DNA of 64,000 bases from Stenotrophomonas maltophilia (GCF_006970445.1 NZ_CP033877.1:3418750-3482749), one strand, 5' to 3'; counted from the stretch's first letter, positions 29,120-40,189 are shown. Notes: generated by a model from the letters alone, not told the origin. Program-made: numbers and translations.

Positions 29120-32100
29120 TCACGCCTGGCGCAATGCGGTCACCCGCTGCGCCAGCTTCTTCGCTGAGATGCCGGTACGTGCGCCCAACTCCTGCGCGAA
29201 CAGCGATACCCGCAGTTCTTCCAGATCCCAGCGCAGGGCCTGCCACTGCGGCCGCTCGCGCAGCCCCTGCTGCTCACCCACCTCCAGCGCCTCCAGGAAC
29301 GGATGCAGTTCCAGCATGCGCGCCTGGTCGCGCGGCGGATCACGCTTGGCACGCTCGGTGCGCAGGATCATCGCCTTCAGGTAGCGCGGGTACTGCGCCA
29401 GCGCATCGGCAGGCGTATCACGCAGGAACCCGGGGTGGATCAAGCCGACCAGCTGCGCTTCCATATCGTCCAGGTTGCCGCGCGCCCAGCCCATCAACGG
29501 CGCCTCCAGCATCGGCTTCAGTTCCGCCACCAGCGCCAGGATGCTTTCGGCCAGCTTCAGTCGCGACATCGCCTCACCGAACAGGGCCTTGGCGGCATGC
29601 TCGCGGCGCTGCTCGAAGGCCGCCGCATCGCGGATGTCTTCCAGGCCCTCGGCCAGCACTGCGTTCATCGCCGCATCGACCAGGTCACCGCGCAGGCGCT
29701 CCTGCGACTCAATCGCGGCATACAGCAGGCCGGTCTTGGCCCCAACCGGCAACTGCTTGCGTGCCTGCTTCACCTTCTCGGCCAGGGCGATTTCCAGCAG
29801 GCGGCGTACGCCCAGCGGATGGGCCTCCTGCGCCTGCTGCCGATCGGCGAAGATGCGCAGCGCAACGCTGTCGCCCTCGTCCAGCAACGCCGGATAGGCC
29901 GGTACACCGGCCTCACCAGGCACCTGCAGCGGAACCGGTGTGGCCGGGAACGTGCGCAGGCCATCGGCCGCCATCTCGCGGCCGGCACGTGCAGCGAAGG
30001 CATCGCCGGCACGGCCGCCGAACTTCGCGCGCAACGCATCGAGGTCGCGCGAGGTCGCCAGCACCTTGCCCTGTTCGTCGCGCAGGCGCAGATTCATGTG
30101 CAGGTGCGGCTCGATCGAACCGGGTTCGAAATCGAGCGCGGTCACCGTGGCGCCGGTGGCGCGTGACAGGAAGCGCGCCAGTTCCCCGGTGATGGCATCG
30201 GCGCTGGGCTGCGGGAACGCCTCGTAGAACGCGCGGCCGAAGTCCGGCGCCGGCACGTAGTTGCGACGCATCGCCTTGGGCAGGCTGCGAATCAGTGCCG
30301 AGGCCTTGTCGGCAACGAAGCCCGGTGCCAGCCATCCCAGTTGCACCGGGTCCAGCGCATTGAGCAGGTGCAGCGGCACGTCCAGGGTCACGCCGTCATC
30401 GTCGGCCCCCGGCTCGAAGCGGTAATGCAGCGGCAGCCGCGCCTGGCCCAGCGCCAGGTACTTCGGATAGCGCTCCTGTTCGCTGCCCTCGCCCGGCAAC
30501 AGGTCGACCAGCGACCAGTGCAGGGTCTTGCGCTGTTCCGGTGCCAGCCCCTTCCACCAGGTATCCAGACCCGCGGCAGAATGGATCTGCGCCGGCACCC
30601 GGTCCAGGTACCAGCGCGCCTGCCAGTCCTCGTCGGCCACGATGCCGGCGCGGCGCAGCTTGGCTTCTTCCTCGCGGGCGATCTCCAGCACTTTCTGGTT
30701 GTCGGCCACGAAACTGGCGCGGGTGTTGATCTCGCCGGTCACCAGCGCCTGGCGCACGAAGATGTCATGCGCTTCGCCCGGTTCGATGCGGCCGTAGTGC
30801 ACCGGCTTTTTCGGTGCCAGCACCAGGCCGAACAGGCTGATCTGCTCGGAGGCCAGCACCTGGCCCTGCGCGCGCGACCAGTGCGGGTCGAAGTGCTTGC
30901 GCAGCAGCAGGTGCGGCAACTCGGCGATGACCCAGTCCGGCTCGATCGCGGCCAGGGTCATGCCCCACACCTTCTGCGTATCCAGCAGATTGGCCACCAG
31001 CAGCCACGGCGGCGGCCGCTTGGACAGCGCCGAACCCGGGAACGGCAGGAAACGGCGCTGGCGTGGCGCCTGGAAATCGCCCTTCTCGGTGCGATGACCG
31101 ATCTGCATCGGCAGGCCTGCCACCAGCGCGCGGTGCAGGGTCTGGTAGGCAGCGGCACGCACGCGCTCGCTGAAACCGCCGCCCACCGGCGCCTGTTCCT
31201 TCTGTGCACGCACGGCCACTGGCGCCGGCGCCGCTTCGGCCTTGCCTTCGCGGGCCAGGCGCGCGGCACGGTGCAGCTGGCCACGGGTGGCTTTCACTGC
31301 GGCGGCATCATCACGCGCCGGGGCCGGTGCACTGCTGCCGGCCAGCAGCGGCGCCATCGAGGCATCACTGGCTTCTTCCTTCCAGCCCAGTTCCTCGCAC
31401 AGCAGGCGCAGCTGGCGGTGCAGCTCGCGCCACTCGCGCATGCGAAGGAAGCCGAGGAAATGACGGCCGCACCAGTCGCGCAGCTTGGACTGGGTCAGGT
31501 CTTCATGGGCCTGCCGATAGGCATCCCACAGGCGCAGCACGCCGACGAACTCGGAACGTCCATCGGCGAACTGCGCATGCGCGCTGTCGGCCGCGCCGCG
31601 GGCTTCAGGCGGGCGTTCGCGCGGGTCCTGGATGCCCAGGAACGAGGCGATCACCAGCATCGGCCGCAGGCAGCCGGCGGCCTGCGCGGCGACCAGCATG
31701 CGCGCCAGCTTCACGTCCACCGGCAGGCGTGCCATCTGCTTGCCGATGGTGGTCATGCGCCGCTCGGCGTCGATCGCGCCCAGCTCGGTCAGTTGCTGCC
31801 AGCCATCGGCCACCGCGCGCTCGTCCGGCGCTTCCAGGAACGGAAACTCTTCGATGCGGCCCAGGCCCAGCTGCAGCATGCGCAGGATCACCCCAGCCAG
31901 GCTGGAGCGGCGGATTTCCGGATCGGTGAATTCCGGCCGCGCCTGGAAATCGGCCTCGGCGTACAAGCGGTAACAGATGCCCTCGGCGATACGTCCGCAG
32001 CGGCCCTTGCGCTGGTTGGCGCTGGCCTGCGAGATCGGCTCGATGTGCAGGCGGTCCAGCTTGTTGCGCGGACTGTAGCGCTTGACGCGGGCAAAGCCCG

Positions 32101-33202
32101 GATCGACCACGTAACGGATGCGCGGCACCGTCAGCGAGGTTTCCGCCACGTTGGTGGCCAGCACGATGCGCCGGTTCGGGCCAGGGTTGAACACGCGGTC
32201 CTGGTCCTGGTTGGACAGGCGCGCGTACAGCGGCAGTACCTCGGTATTACGGTACTTGCGGCGCTCCAGCGACTGGTGCGCATCGCGGATCTCGCGTTCG
32301 CCCGGCAGGAAGATCAGCACGTCGCCGCGCGCATCCAGGCGGGTGATCTCGTCGATGGCCGACACGATGGCGTCGTTGACGGTGCGTTCGCCCTGGTCTT
32401 CGCCCTCGCCTTCCAGCGCGCGATAGCGCACTTCCACCGGGTAGGTGCGGCCTTCAACGCTGATCACCGGCGCATTGTCGAAATGCTGGGCGAAGCGTTC
32501 GGTGTCGATGGTGGCCGAGGTGACGATCAGCTTCAGGTCCGGGCGCTTGCGCAGCAGCTGCTTCAGGTAGCCCAGCAGGAAGTCGATATTGAGGCTGCGT
32601 TCGTGCGCCTCGTCGACGATGATCGTGTCGTAGTTCGACAACCAACGGTCACTGGCGATCTCCGCCAGCAGGATGCCGTCGGTCATGAACTTGATGCGGC
32701 TGTCTTCGCTGACCTTGTCGTTGAAGCGCACCTGGTAGCCGACCAGCTGGCCCAGTTCGCTCTGCAGTTCCTGCGCCACGCGGCTGGCCACCGCACGTGC
32801 GGCAATCCGTCGCGGCTGGGTGCAGCCGATCATGCCGGCCTGGCCACGGCCCGCGGCCAGGCACAGTTTCGGCAGCTGGGTGGTCTTGCCCGAGCCGGTT
32901 TCACCAGCGATCACCACGACCTGGTGGTCGCGGATCAGCCCGATGATGGCATCGGCTTCACGCGCAATCGGCAGCTGCGGGTCCAGAGTAATGGACGGCT
33001 GCTGCTGCGCCCGTGTCATCCGGCGCTGCACCGACGCCTGCAAGGCCTGCTCGAAGGTGGCGGCCAGTGCCGCATCCTGTGGCTTGGCCTGGCAACGCGA
33101 GAGCATCCCCAGCAAACGGCCCCGGTCGCGGCTCATGGCGCCGTCGATGGCGACGCGCTGTTGGCGCAGGCGGGGCGATGGATTTTTATCGATAGAGTTC
33201 AT
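29120..33202 (-). CDS. hrpA: ATP-dependent RNA helicase HrpA
   Basis: A 1360-aa DEAH-box helicase, close to the usual length of about 1300. It has Walker A GETGSGKTTQLPK (about 100-112), CTQPRRIAARAVA, DEAH (IIVDEAHERSLNIDFLLGYL), SATIDTERFAQHF and QRKGRCGRI, followed by the HA2/ratchet, OB-fold and the large HrpA-specific C-terminal region. HrpA is linked to ribosome rescue and mRNA processing. The start is the ATG at 33202 (MNSIDKNPSPRL); an in-frame TTG precedes it. It is divergent from dps with 86 bp between. Confidence 0.93.
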   Translation of the reverse strand: MNSIDKNPSPRLRQQRVAIDGAMSRDRGRLLGMLSRCQAKPQDAALAATFEQALQASVQRRMTRAQQQPSITLDPQLPIAREADAIIGLIRDHQVVVIAGETGSGKTTQLPKLCLAAGRGQAGMIGCTQPRRIAARAVASRVAQELQSELGQLVGYQVRFNDKVSEDSRIKFMTDGILLAEIASDRWLSNYDTIIVDEAHERSLNIDFLLGYLKQLLRKRPDLKLIVTSATIDTERFAQHFDNAPVISVEGRTYPVEVRYRALEGEGEDQGERTVNDAIVSAIDEITRLDARGDVLIFLPGEREIRDAHQSLERRKYRNTEVLPLYARLSNQDQDRVFNPGPNRRIVLATNVAETSLTVPRIRYVVDPGFARVKRYSPRNKLDRLHIEPISQASANQRKGRCGRIAEGICYRLYAEADFQARPEFTDPEIRRSSLAGVILRMLQLGLGRIEEFPFLEAPDERAVADGWQQLTELGAIDAERRMTTIGKQMARLPVDVKLARMLVAAQAAGCLRPMLVIASFLGIQDPRERPPEARGAADSAHAQFADGRSEFVGVLRLWDAYRQAHEDLTQSKLRDWCGRHFLGFLRMREWRELHRQLRLLCEELGWKEEASDASMAPLLAGSSAPAPARDDAAAVKATRGQLHRAARLAREGKAEAAPAPVAVRAQKEQAPVGGGFSERVRAAAYQTLHRALVAGLPMQIGHRTEKGDFQAPRQRRFLPFPGSALSKRPPPWLLVANLLDTQKVWGMTLAAIEPDWVIAELPHLLLRKHFDPHWSRAQGQVLASEQISLFGLVLAPKKPVHYGRIEPGEAHDIFVRQALVTGEINTRASFVADNQKVLEIAREEEAKLRRAGIVADEDWQARWYLDRVPAQIHSAAGLDTWWKGLAPEQRKTLHWSLVDLLPGEGSEQERYPKYLALGQARLPLHYRFEPGADDDGVTLDVPLHLLNALDPVQLGWLAPGFVADKASALIRSLPKAMRRNYVPAPDFGRAFYEAFPQPSADAITGELARFLSRATGATVTALDFEPGSIEPHLHMNLRLRDEQGKVLATSRDLDALRAKFGGRAGDAFAARAGREMAADGLRTFPATPVPLQVPGEAGVPAYPALLDEGDSVALRIFADRQQAQEAHPLGVRRLLEIALAEKVKQARKQLPVGAKTGLLYAAIESQERLRGDLVDAAMNAVLAEGLEDIRDAAAFEQRREHAAKALFGEAMSRLKLAESILALVAELKPMLEAPLMGWARGNLDDMEAQLVGLIHPGFLRDTPADALAQYPRYLKAMILRTERAKRDPPRDQARMLELHPFLEALEVGEQQGLRERPQWQALRWDLEELRVSLFAQELGARTGISAKKLAQRVTALRQA

Positions 33203-33288
33203 CAATCGGTTCGTTCAAAACTTTGAAAGCGACCAGTCATCACGACCGGTTTATTGTGAAGGCCAACGATTCCACAAGGAGGAACCCC

Positions 33289-33837
33289 ATGGCGAAGACC
33301 AAGAGCACGACCAAGGCCAAGACCGGCAAGCAGAAGCTTGCAGCGGCGGCACCGTCGGCGCCGAACATCGATATCGGGATCACCCAGGGCGACCGCAAGA
33401 AGATCGCCGACGGTCTGTCGCGCTTCCAGGCCGATGCGTTCACGCTCTACCTGAAGACGCACAACTTCCACTGGAACGTGACCGGGTCGATGTTCAACTC
33501 GCTGCACACCATGTTCGAGACGCAGTACACCGAGCAGTGGGCGGCACTGGACGATGTGGCCGAGCGCATCCGCGCGCTGGGCTTCAATGCCCCGGGCTCC
33601 TACCGGGAATTCGCTGCGCTGACCTCGATCGCCGAGGAACCGGGCCTGACCGACAGTGCGGACTGGCGTGAAATGGTACGCCAGTTGGTGGTCGCCAACG
33701 AAGCGGTCTGCCGTACGGCGCGTGAAGTACTGGACGTTGCGGCCAAGGGTGACGACGCCCCGACCGAGGATCTTATGACCCAGCGCCTGCAGACGCACGA
33801 GAAGTACGCCTGGATGCTGCGTTCCCTGCTCCAGTAA
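33289..33837 (+). CDS. dps: Dps-family DNA-binding ferritin-like protein
   Basis: A 182-aa protein with a Lys-rich N-terminal tail (AKTKSTTKAKTGKQKLAAA) suited to DNA binding and a Dps ferroxidase signature (HNFHWNVTG, SLHTMFETQYTEQW, DDVAERIRALG). It is expected to form a 12-mer that oxidises iron with peroxide and protects DNA. The start at 33289 is set by a strong ribosome site (AAGGAGG, 33276-33282); an upstream in-frame ATG at 33223 lacks one. A hairpin at 33847-33883 follows the stop. Confidence 0.92.
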   Translation: MAKTKSTTKAKTGKQKLAAAAPSAPNIDIGITQGDRKKIADGLSRFQADAFTLYLKTHNFHWNVTGSMFNSLHTMFETQYTEQWAALDDVAERIRALGFNAPGSYREFAALTSIAEEPGLTDSADWREMVRQLVVANEAVCRTAREVLDVAAKGDDAPTEDLMTQRLQTHEKYAWMLRSLLQ

Positions 33838-33846
33838 GAGTTGGGG

Positions 33847-33883
33847 GGCTTCGGCAGGGCTGCGCCCTGCACCTGCCGAAGCC
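33847..33883 (+). terminator. Hairpin downstream of dps
   Basis: The arms GGCTTCGGCAGG (33847-33858) and CCTGCCGAAGCC (33872-33883) are exact complements, with a GC-rich loop. It begins 9 bp after the dps stop and probably ends its transcript. It may also be the first module of the repeat cluster that follows (33885-34345), since similar GC hairpins precede copies B and E. Confidence 0.5.
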
Positions 33884-33930
33884 TTCAAGCCAGAGCAACG
33901 TCAACGTCAAAAGCTTGTTTCCTGAGGGTT

Positions 33931-34032
33931 GGCGGGGTGGGTCCGGTTGCGGGGGACGCCGTAAATACGTCCATGTAGGCTCGGTCGCGCCATCCATGGC
34001 GCTCACGCCCCCGCAACCGGACCCACCCCGCC
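33931..34032. repeat. Long perfect-armed palindrome, copy D
   Basis: The 25-nt arms 33931-33955 and 34008-34032 are exact reverse complements starting GGCGGGGTGGGTCCGGTTGC. The core is GACGCCGTAAATACGTCC followed by GCGCCATCCATGGCGC. It is preceded by a CAACGTCAACGTCAA run (33896-33910) and followed by TTCGACAGAT. No gene is visible in 33838-34350, which is made up of repeat modules. Confidence 0.85.
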
Positions 34033-34066
34033 TTCGACAGATTTCCGCGAACTGCCGGCAAAGCTT

Positions 34067-34107
34067 GGGGTCAGAGCCGTTTTCCTTCGGAAAACGGCTC
34101 TGACCCC
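34067..34107. repeat. 41-nt hairpin of the GGGGTCAGAGCC type
   Basis: Two 19-nt arms with a 3-nt loop are perfectly complementary. The arm begins GGGGTCAGAGCCGTTTTCC. A near copy is at 57150-57190. Both lie a short distance downstream of a long palindrome (copies D and E). Confidence 0.8.
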
Positions 34108-34136
34108 ATTTTGTTTGTCGATATCTGACAGATTTC

Positions 34137-34159
34137 ATCCACGCATGGCGTGGATCTAC
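34137..34159. repeat. GTAG REP monomer (ATCCACGC type)
   Basis: The stem ATCCACGC-atg-GCGTGGAT is followed by CTAC, so it reads as a GTAG-headed REP on the minus strand. Related dyads occur at 16792-16810, 41943-41961 and 57101-57123. Confidence 0.75.
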
Positions 34160-34187
34160 TGGCCACCGGGCCAAGTCTGGGGGGAGA

Positions 34188-34274
34188 GCCCCCTGAGTCA
34201 GGGGGCGGCCGCGAAGCGGCGGGGGTCTGGGAGCTGGTAAGTGGGGCCCGCGTTTCGCGCAGCGAAGCGTGGGA
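34188..34274. repeat. Cluster of short hairpins upstream of recQ
   Basis: GCCCCCTGA-g-TCAGGGGGC (34188-34206) is followed by GCCGCGAAGCGGC and by CCCGCGTTTCGC / GCGAAGCGTGGG (about 34247-34274, with two G-T pairs). These lie just before recQ and may be leader-RNA structure or repeat debris. Nothing coding is seen here. Confidence 0.5.
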
Positions 34275-34350
34275 GCGGAAGCGCGCATGCGATGGCGCGT
34301 TCCCAGGGCGCAGCCCTGCCGAGACACCCCCGCCGGGGTAAACTAGCCGG

Positions 34351-36156
<1,806 letters not shown>

Positions 36157-36197
36157 CAGCGGGCTCGGCTCTACATTGGTGCAGGTCCAACCTTGAA

Positions 36198-36213
36198 CCA
36201 GCCATTCAGCTGG
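36198..36213. promoter_or_regulatory. Small dyad upstream of copL
   Basis: CCAGC-cattca-GCTGG sits 37 bp before the copL start, within the short recQ-copL gap where the copper-responsive promoter should be. It could be an operator or only a chance hairpin; no clear -35/-10 pair was found. Confidence 0.3.
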
Positions 36214-36250
36214 AAGTGCATCGGCGCCCGCTTGCGGCTAGATTAGCGCC

Positions 36251-36634
36251 ATGTCCCTGGCCTCGACCCTGCTCCGCGTCGTGCTCATGCTCAGCCTGTT
36301 GCTCAACGGGCTGAACGCGGCCATGGCCAGTGGTCACGAAGACATGGGCCGGATGGCGCACGCCGTGGCCGCCGCTGTTGATGGCGGCGCCCCCGACTGC
36401 CACCACCACGCCGGCATGCAGGCCGACCCGGCCCCGCAGGCCAAGTCCCCGGCCCACGACGCCCACTGCCAGATCAAGGACTGCGTACGCAGCTGCGCCC
36501 AGCACCCGCTGCTGGTGGTGCAGCCGTTGCCGTTCATGGCCGGACCGGCGCTGTCGCTGGCCCCGCAGCCGATGCCGGCCACCGGTCGGCCGGCGCCGCC
36601 GCTGCCGCCGATCTCTCGCCCTCCCATCGGCTGA
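36251..36634 (+). CDS. copL: CopL-family metal-binding regulatory protein
   Basis: A 127-aa protein with a signal-like hydrophobic N-terminus (LLRVVLMLSLLLNGLNAAMA), then a His/Cys-rich part (DCHHHAGMQ, HDAHCQIKDCVRSCAQH) and a Pro-rich tail. In Xanthomonas, copL immediately precedes copAB and is needed for their copper induction, though how is unsettled. The position and the metal-ligand pattern match. The gene is small but has a typical start and lies 75 bp before copA. Confidence 0.82.
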   Translation: MSLASTLLRVVLMLSLLLNGLNAAMASGHEDMGRMAHAVAAAVDGGAPDCHHHAGMQADPAPQAKSPAHDAHCQIKDCVRSCAQHPLLVVQPLPFMAGPALSLAPQPMPATGRPAPPLPPISRPPIG

Positions 36635-36709
36635 TTCCACACGCACCGTGCGCGCTGCGCACCGTAGCCGGCCGCCTGCCGGCGTCTTCACGTGTCTGGA
36701 GTCACCACC

Positions 36710-38536
36710 ATGAATACCCGCATTCCCCCCGGTCCGGGCGCTGTGCCCATGCCGTCGCGCCGCCTGTTCGTGCAGGGCCTGGCCGCCGGCGGCGTGGTTG
36801 CCGGCATTTCTGCTGTCGGCGTGCCGCAGCGCGCGCTCGCCGCCGCTACTGCCGTCCCCCGCCTGGCCGGCGCCCCCGCCGTGCTCAGCGACACCCGCAT
36901 CGAACTGGCCATCGGCGAATCGCTGGCCAACTTCACCGGCCGCACCCGCCCCGCGATCACTGTCAATGGATCGCTGCCGGCACCAATCCTGCGCTGGCGC
37001 GAAGGCCAGACCGTGGACCTGTTCGTGCGCAATACGCTGGAACGCCATCCGACCTCGATCCACTGGCACGGCATCCTGCTGCCGGCCAACATGGACGGCG
37101 TGCCCGGCCTGAGCTTCAACGGCATCGGCCCCGGCGAGACCTACCACTACCACTTCGAGCTGAAGCAGTCGGGCACCTACTGGTACCACAGCCACTCGAT
37201 GTTCCAAGAGCAGGCCGGCCTGTACGGCGCGCTGATCATCGACCCGGCCGAGCCGGCGCCGTACCGGCACGACCGCGAGCACGTGATCATGCTGTCCGAC
37301 TGGACCGACATGGACCCGGGCGCGCTGTTCCGCCGCATGAAGAAGCTGGCGGCGTATGACAACTACTACATGCGCACGCTGCCGGACTTCCTGCGCGATG
37401 TGAAGCGCGATGGCTGGTCGGCAGCGCTGTCCGACCGCGGCATGTGGGGACGGATGCGGATGACGCCGACCGACCTGTCCGACGTCAACGCCAACACCTA
37501 TACCTACCTGATGAACGGCACTGCCCCGGCCGGCAACTGGACCGGCCTGTTCCGCAGTGGCGAAAAGGTGCTGCTGCGCTTCATCAACGGTGGGTCGATG
37601 ACCTACTTCGACGTGCGCATCCCCGGCTTGAAGATGACCGTGGTCGCCGCCGATGGCCAGTACATCCATCCGGTCAGCATCGATGAATTCCGCATCGCTC
37701 CGGCCGAGACCTACGATGTGCTGGTGGAACCGAGCGGCCAGGATGCCTACACCATCTTCTGCCAGGACATGGGCCGCACCGGCTACGCTGCCGGCACGCT
37801 GGCGGTACGCCACGGCCTGCAGGCGCCGATTCCCGAGCGCGACCCGCGCGTGCTGCTGACCATGGCCGACATGGGCCACGGCATGCCGGGGCACGACATG
37901 GGCGGTGGTGGTCACGGCGGCCACGACATGGCCGCGATGAAGGGCATGGAAGGCGGCTGCGGTGCCAGCATGGGCCACGGCGCTCCCGCCGGCGGCGACG
38001 CCGCCAGCAAGGCGCCGAAGCACCCGGCCAGCGAGCGCAACAACCCACTGGTGGACATGCAGAGCTCGGCCACCGAACCAAAGCTGGACGACCCCGGCAT
38101 CGGCCTGCGCGACAACGGCCGCCAGGTGCTGACCTATGGCGCGATGCGCAGCCTGTTCGAGGACCCCGATGGCCGCGAGCCGGGCCGCGAGATCGAGCTG
38201 CACCTGACCGGGCACATGGAGAAGTTCTCCTGGTCGTTCGATGGCATCCCGTTCGCCAGCGCCGAACCGCTGCGGCTGAACTACGGCGAGCGCATGCGCA
38301 TCGTGCTGGTCAACGACACCATGATGCAGCACCCGATCCACCTGCATGGCGTGTGGAGCGATCTGGAAAACGCGCAGGGCGAGTTCCAGCTGCGCAAGCA
38401 CACCATCGACATGCCGCCAGGCACCCGCCGCAGCTACCGCGTGCGCGCCGATGCGCTCGGCCGCTGGGCCTACCACTGCCATCTGCTGTACCACATGGAA
38501 GCGGGCATGATGCGCGAAGTGAGGATCGAAGAATGA
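36710..38536 (+). CDS. copA: Copper resistance multicopper oxidase CopA
   Basis: A 608-aa periplasmic multicopper oxidase exported by Tat (SRRLFVQGLAAGGVVAG, residues 16-32). The copper ligands are all visible: HWHGILLPANMDG, WYHSHSMFQEQAG, HPIHLHGVW and the C-terminal HCHLLYHMEAGMM. A Met/His-rich insert (GHGMPGHDMGGGGHGGHDM) lies near residues 390-430 and probably binds extra copper. The start at 36710 is chosen for its GGAG site (36698-36701); an in-frame ATG at 36692 is less likely. It overlaps copB by 4 nt. Confidence 0.94.
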   Translation: MNTRIPPGPGAVPMPSRRLFVQGLAAGGVVAGISAVGVPQRALAAATAVPRLAGAPAVLSDTRIELAIGESLANFTGRTRPAITVNGSLPAPILRWREGQTVDLFVRNTLERHPTSIHWHGILLPANMDGVPGLSFNGIGPGETYHYHFELKQSGTYWYHSHSMFQEQAGLYGALIIDPAEPAPYRHDREHVIMLSDWTDMDPGALFRRMKKLAAYDNYYMRTLPDFLRDVKRDGWSAALSDRGMWGRMRMTPTDLSDVNANTYTYLMNGTAPAGNWTGLFRSGEKVLLRFINGGSMTYFDVRIPGLKMTVVAADGQYIHPVSIDEFRIAPAETYDVLVEPSGQDAYTIFCQDMGRTGYAAGTLAVRHGLQAPIPERDPRVLLTMADMGHGMPGHDMGGGGHGGHDMAAMKGMEGGCGASMGHGAPAGGDAASKAPKHPASERNNPLVDMQSSATEPKLDDPGIGLRDNGRQVLTYGAMRSLFEDPDGREPGREIELHLTGHMEKFSWSFDGIPFASAEPLRLNYGERMRIVLVNDTMMQHPIHLHGVWSDLENAQGEFQLRKHTIDMPPGTRRSYRVRADALGRWAYHCHLLYHMEAGMMREVRIEE

Positions 38537-39558
38537 GCCGCTCACTGCTTTCCCCGAGCCTGCTGGCCCTGGGCCTGGCCGCCGCATTGCCGGTGTTCGC
38601 GCAGTCGCACGCCGGCCATGACATGGCGGCGATGGCCCCGCCGGCGAAGACCGCCAAGGCACCGGTCGAACAGGTCGATCATTCGAAGATGGATCATTCG
38701 AAGATGGATTCGAGCGCGATGGACCACTCAGCCATGGATCACTCGAAGATGGACCAGGGCGCAACGCAACCGGCGGCGATGGACCACGCCACGATGGACC
38801 ACTCCAAGATGGATCATGCGGCAATGGGCCACGGCACGCCCGCGCCCACCGAACCGCGCGAGCCGATCCCGGTTCCCACCGATGCCGACCGCGCTGCCGC
38901 ATTCCCGCCGATCGCGCATGGTGCGATGGAGCATGCACCGGAGATCAACAGCCTGCTGCTGATCGACCGCCTCGAACACTGGGACGGCAAGAGCAGCAAC
39001 GGCCAGGCCTGGGAGGCCACCGGCTGGATCGGTGGCAACATCAACCGCCTGTGGCTGCGCACCGATGGCGAACGCAGCCGCGGCCGGACTGAGTCATCGT
39101 CACTGGAAGCGCTGTATGGCCGAAGTGTGTCGCCGTGGTGGGACGTGCTGGTCGGCGTGCGCCAGGACTTCCGGCCGGCCGACTCGCGCGCGTGGGCGGC
39201 CATCGGCATCCAGGGCCTTGCACCGTACAAGTTCGAGAGCTCGGCCACGCTGTACATGGGTTCCGGCGGCCAGGTTCTGGCCAAGGCCGAGGTCGAGTAC
39301 GACGTGCTGCTGACCAACCGCCTGATCCTGCAACCGCTGCTGGAAGCCACCGTCGCGGCCAAGGATGAACCGGAGTACGGCATTGGCCGCGGGCTGAACA
39401 AGGTCGAAGCCGGGCTGCGCCTGCGATATGAGTTCAGCCGCCGCTTTGCGCCGTACATCGGCATCAGCCACGAACGCACGTTTGGCGACACCGCCGATTA
39501 TGCCGGTGACCACGCGCGCGACACCCGCTGGGTCGCCGGCGTGCGCATGTGGTTCTGA
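38533..39558 (+). CDS. copB: Copper resistance outer-membrane protein CopB
   Basis: A 341-aa CopB protein with a signal peptide (LLALGLAAALPVFAQ) and an N-terminal Met/Asp/His repeat block (about 49-101: DHSKMDHSKMDSSAMDHSAM and so on) that should bind copper. A C-terminal outer-membrane beta-barrel domain follows (WIGGNINRLWLRTDGERS, VGVRQDFRP, YEFSRRFAPYIGISHERTFG). It starts within the copA stop (ATGA). The imperfect tandem DNA repeats coding for the Met block may vary in number between strains. Confidence 0.92.
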   Translation: MSRSLLSPSLLALGLAAALPVFAQSHAGHDMAAMAPPAKTAKAPVEQVDHSKMDHSKMDSSAMDHSAMDHSKMDQGATQPAAMDHATMDHSKMDHAAMGHGTPAPTEPREPIPVPTDADRAAAFPPIAHGAMEHAPEINSLLLIDRLEHWDGKSSNGQAWEATGWIGGNINRLWLRTDGERSRGRTESSSLEALYGRSVSPWWDVLVGVRQDFRPADSRAWAAIGIQGLAPYKFESSATLYMGSGGQVLAKAEVEYDVLLTNRLILQPLLEATVAAKDEPEYGIGRGLNKVEAGLRLRYEFSRRFAPYIGISHERTFGDTADYAGDHARDTRWVAGVRMWF

Positions 39559-39639
39559 GCAGCGGTTCGTGAGCAATGGCCAGCCCCGGCAGCCGCCGGG
39601 GCCGGCTACACTGCGCCACGTTCCATTGCAGGCACCGCC

Positions 39640-40152
39640 ATGTCGTTGCAGATCCGCCGCGCCACCCTTGCCGATGTCGATGCCCTGTCGGCCATCGCGA
39701 TTGCCACCTACAACGAAACCTGGGGCGATTCCTATCCGCCGCAGGAGCTGCACGATTTCCTGCAGGCGCACTACAGCAGCGAACCGCAGCGCACCGAACT
39801 GTCCGACCCACGCAGCGCGGTCTGGCTGCTGATGGACGGTGACGCCGTGGCCGGCTATCTGGCCGCCGGTGCCAACACCCTGCCGCATGCCGATGCATGC
39901 GAGGGAGACATCGAACTGAAGCGGTTCTACATCCTGGCCGCACACCAGAACGGCGGCCACGGCGCACGCATGATGGACGCATTCATGGCATGGCTGGACC
40001 AGCCGCAGCGCCGCACCCTGTGGGTGGGCGTCTGGGAAGAGAACTTCGGCGCGCAGCGCTTCTACGCACGCTATGGCTGCAGCAAGGTCGGCGAGTACGA
40101 CTTCATCGTTGGTGACACGCACGACCGCGAGTTCATCCTTCGGCGGCCCTGA
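39640..40152 (+). CDS. GNAT family N-acetyltransferase
   Basis: A 170-aa single GNAT domain. The acetyl-CoA loop is in the RFYILAAHQNGGHGARMMD region and the C-terminal part is LWVGVWEENFGAQRFYARYG. The substrate is unknown. The whole protein aligns by eye with the GNAT at 62002-62523 (shared GVW.ENFGAQRFYARYG...VGD...EFILRR), so the two are paralogues. It lies 81 bp after copB, with no sign that it belongs to the copper operon. Confidence 0.85.
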   Translation: MSLQIRRATLADVDALSAIAIATYNETWGDSYPPQELHDFLQAHYSSEPQRTELSDPRSAVWLLMDGDAVAGYLAAGANTLPHADACEGDIELKRFYILAAHQNGGHGARMMDAFMAWLDQPQRRTLWVGVWEENFGAQRFYARYGCSKVGEYDFIVGDTHDREFILRRP

Positions 40153-40163
40153 TCATGCGCCTA

Positions 40164-40186
40164 AGTCGAGCCACGCTCGACTCTAC
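40164..40186. repeat. SMAG-type REP monomer
   Basis: AGTCGAGC-ca-cGCTCGACT followed by CTAC reads as a GTAG-headed REP on the minus strand. It fills the short gap between the convergent GNAT gene and the zinc-ribbon gene. Confidence 0.75.
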
Positions 40187-40189
40187 AAC

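Noticed and set aside
30341..33226. A 961-codon frame opposite hrpA
   Set aside because: Composition is His/Gln/Arg-rich with no domain; all HrpA motifs are intact on the minus strand.
36206..38938. A 910-codon frame opposite copL-copA
   Set aside because: It is antisense to copA, whose copper ligands and Tat signal are clear; the frame has no ribosome site or family pattern.
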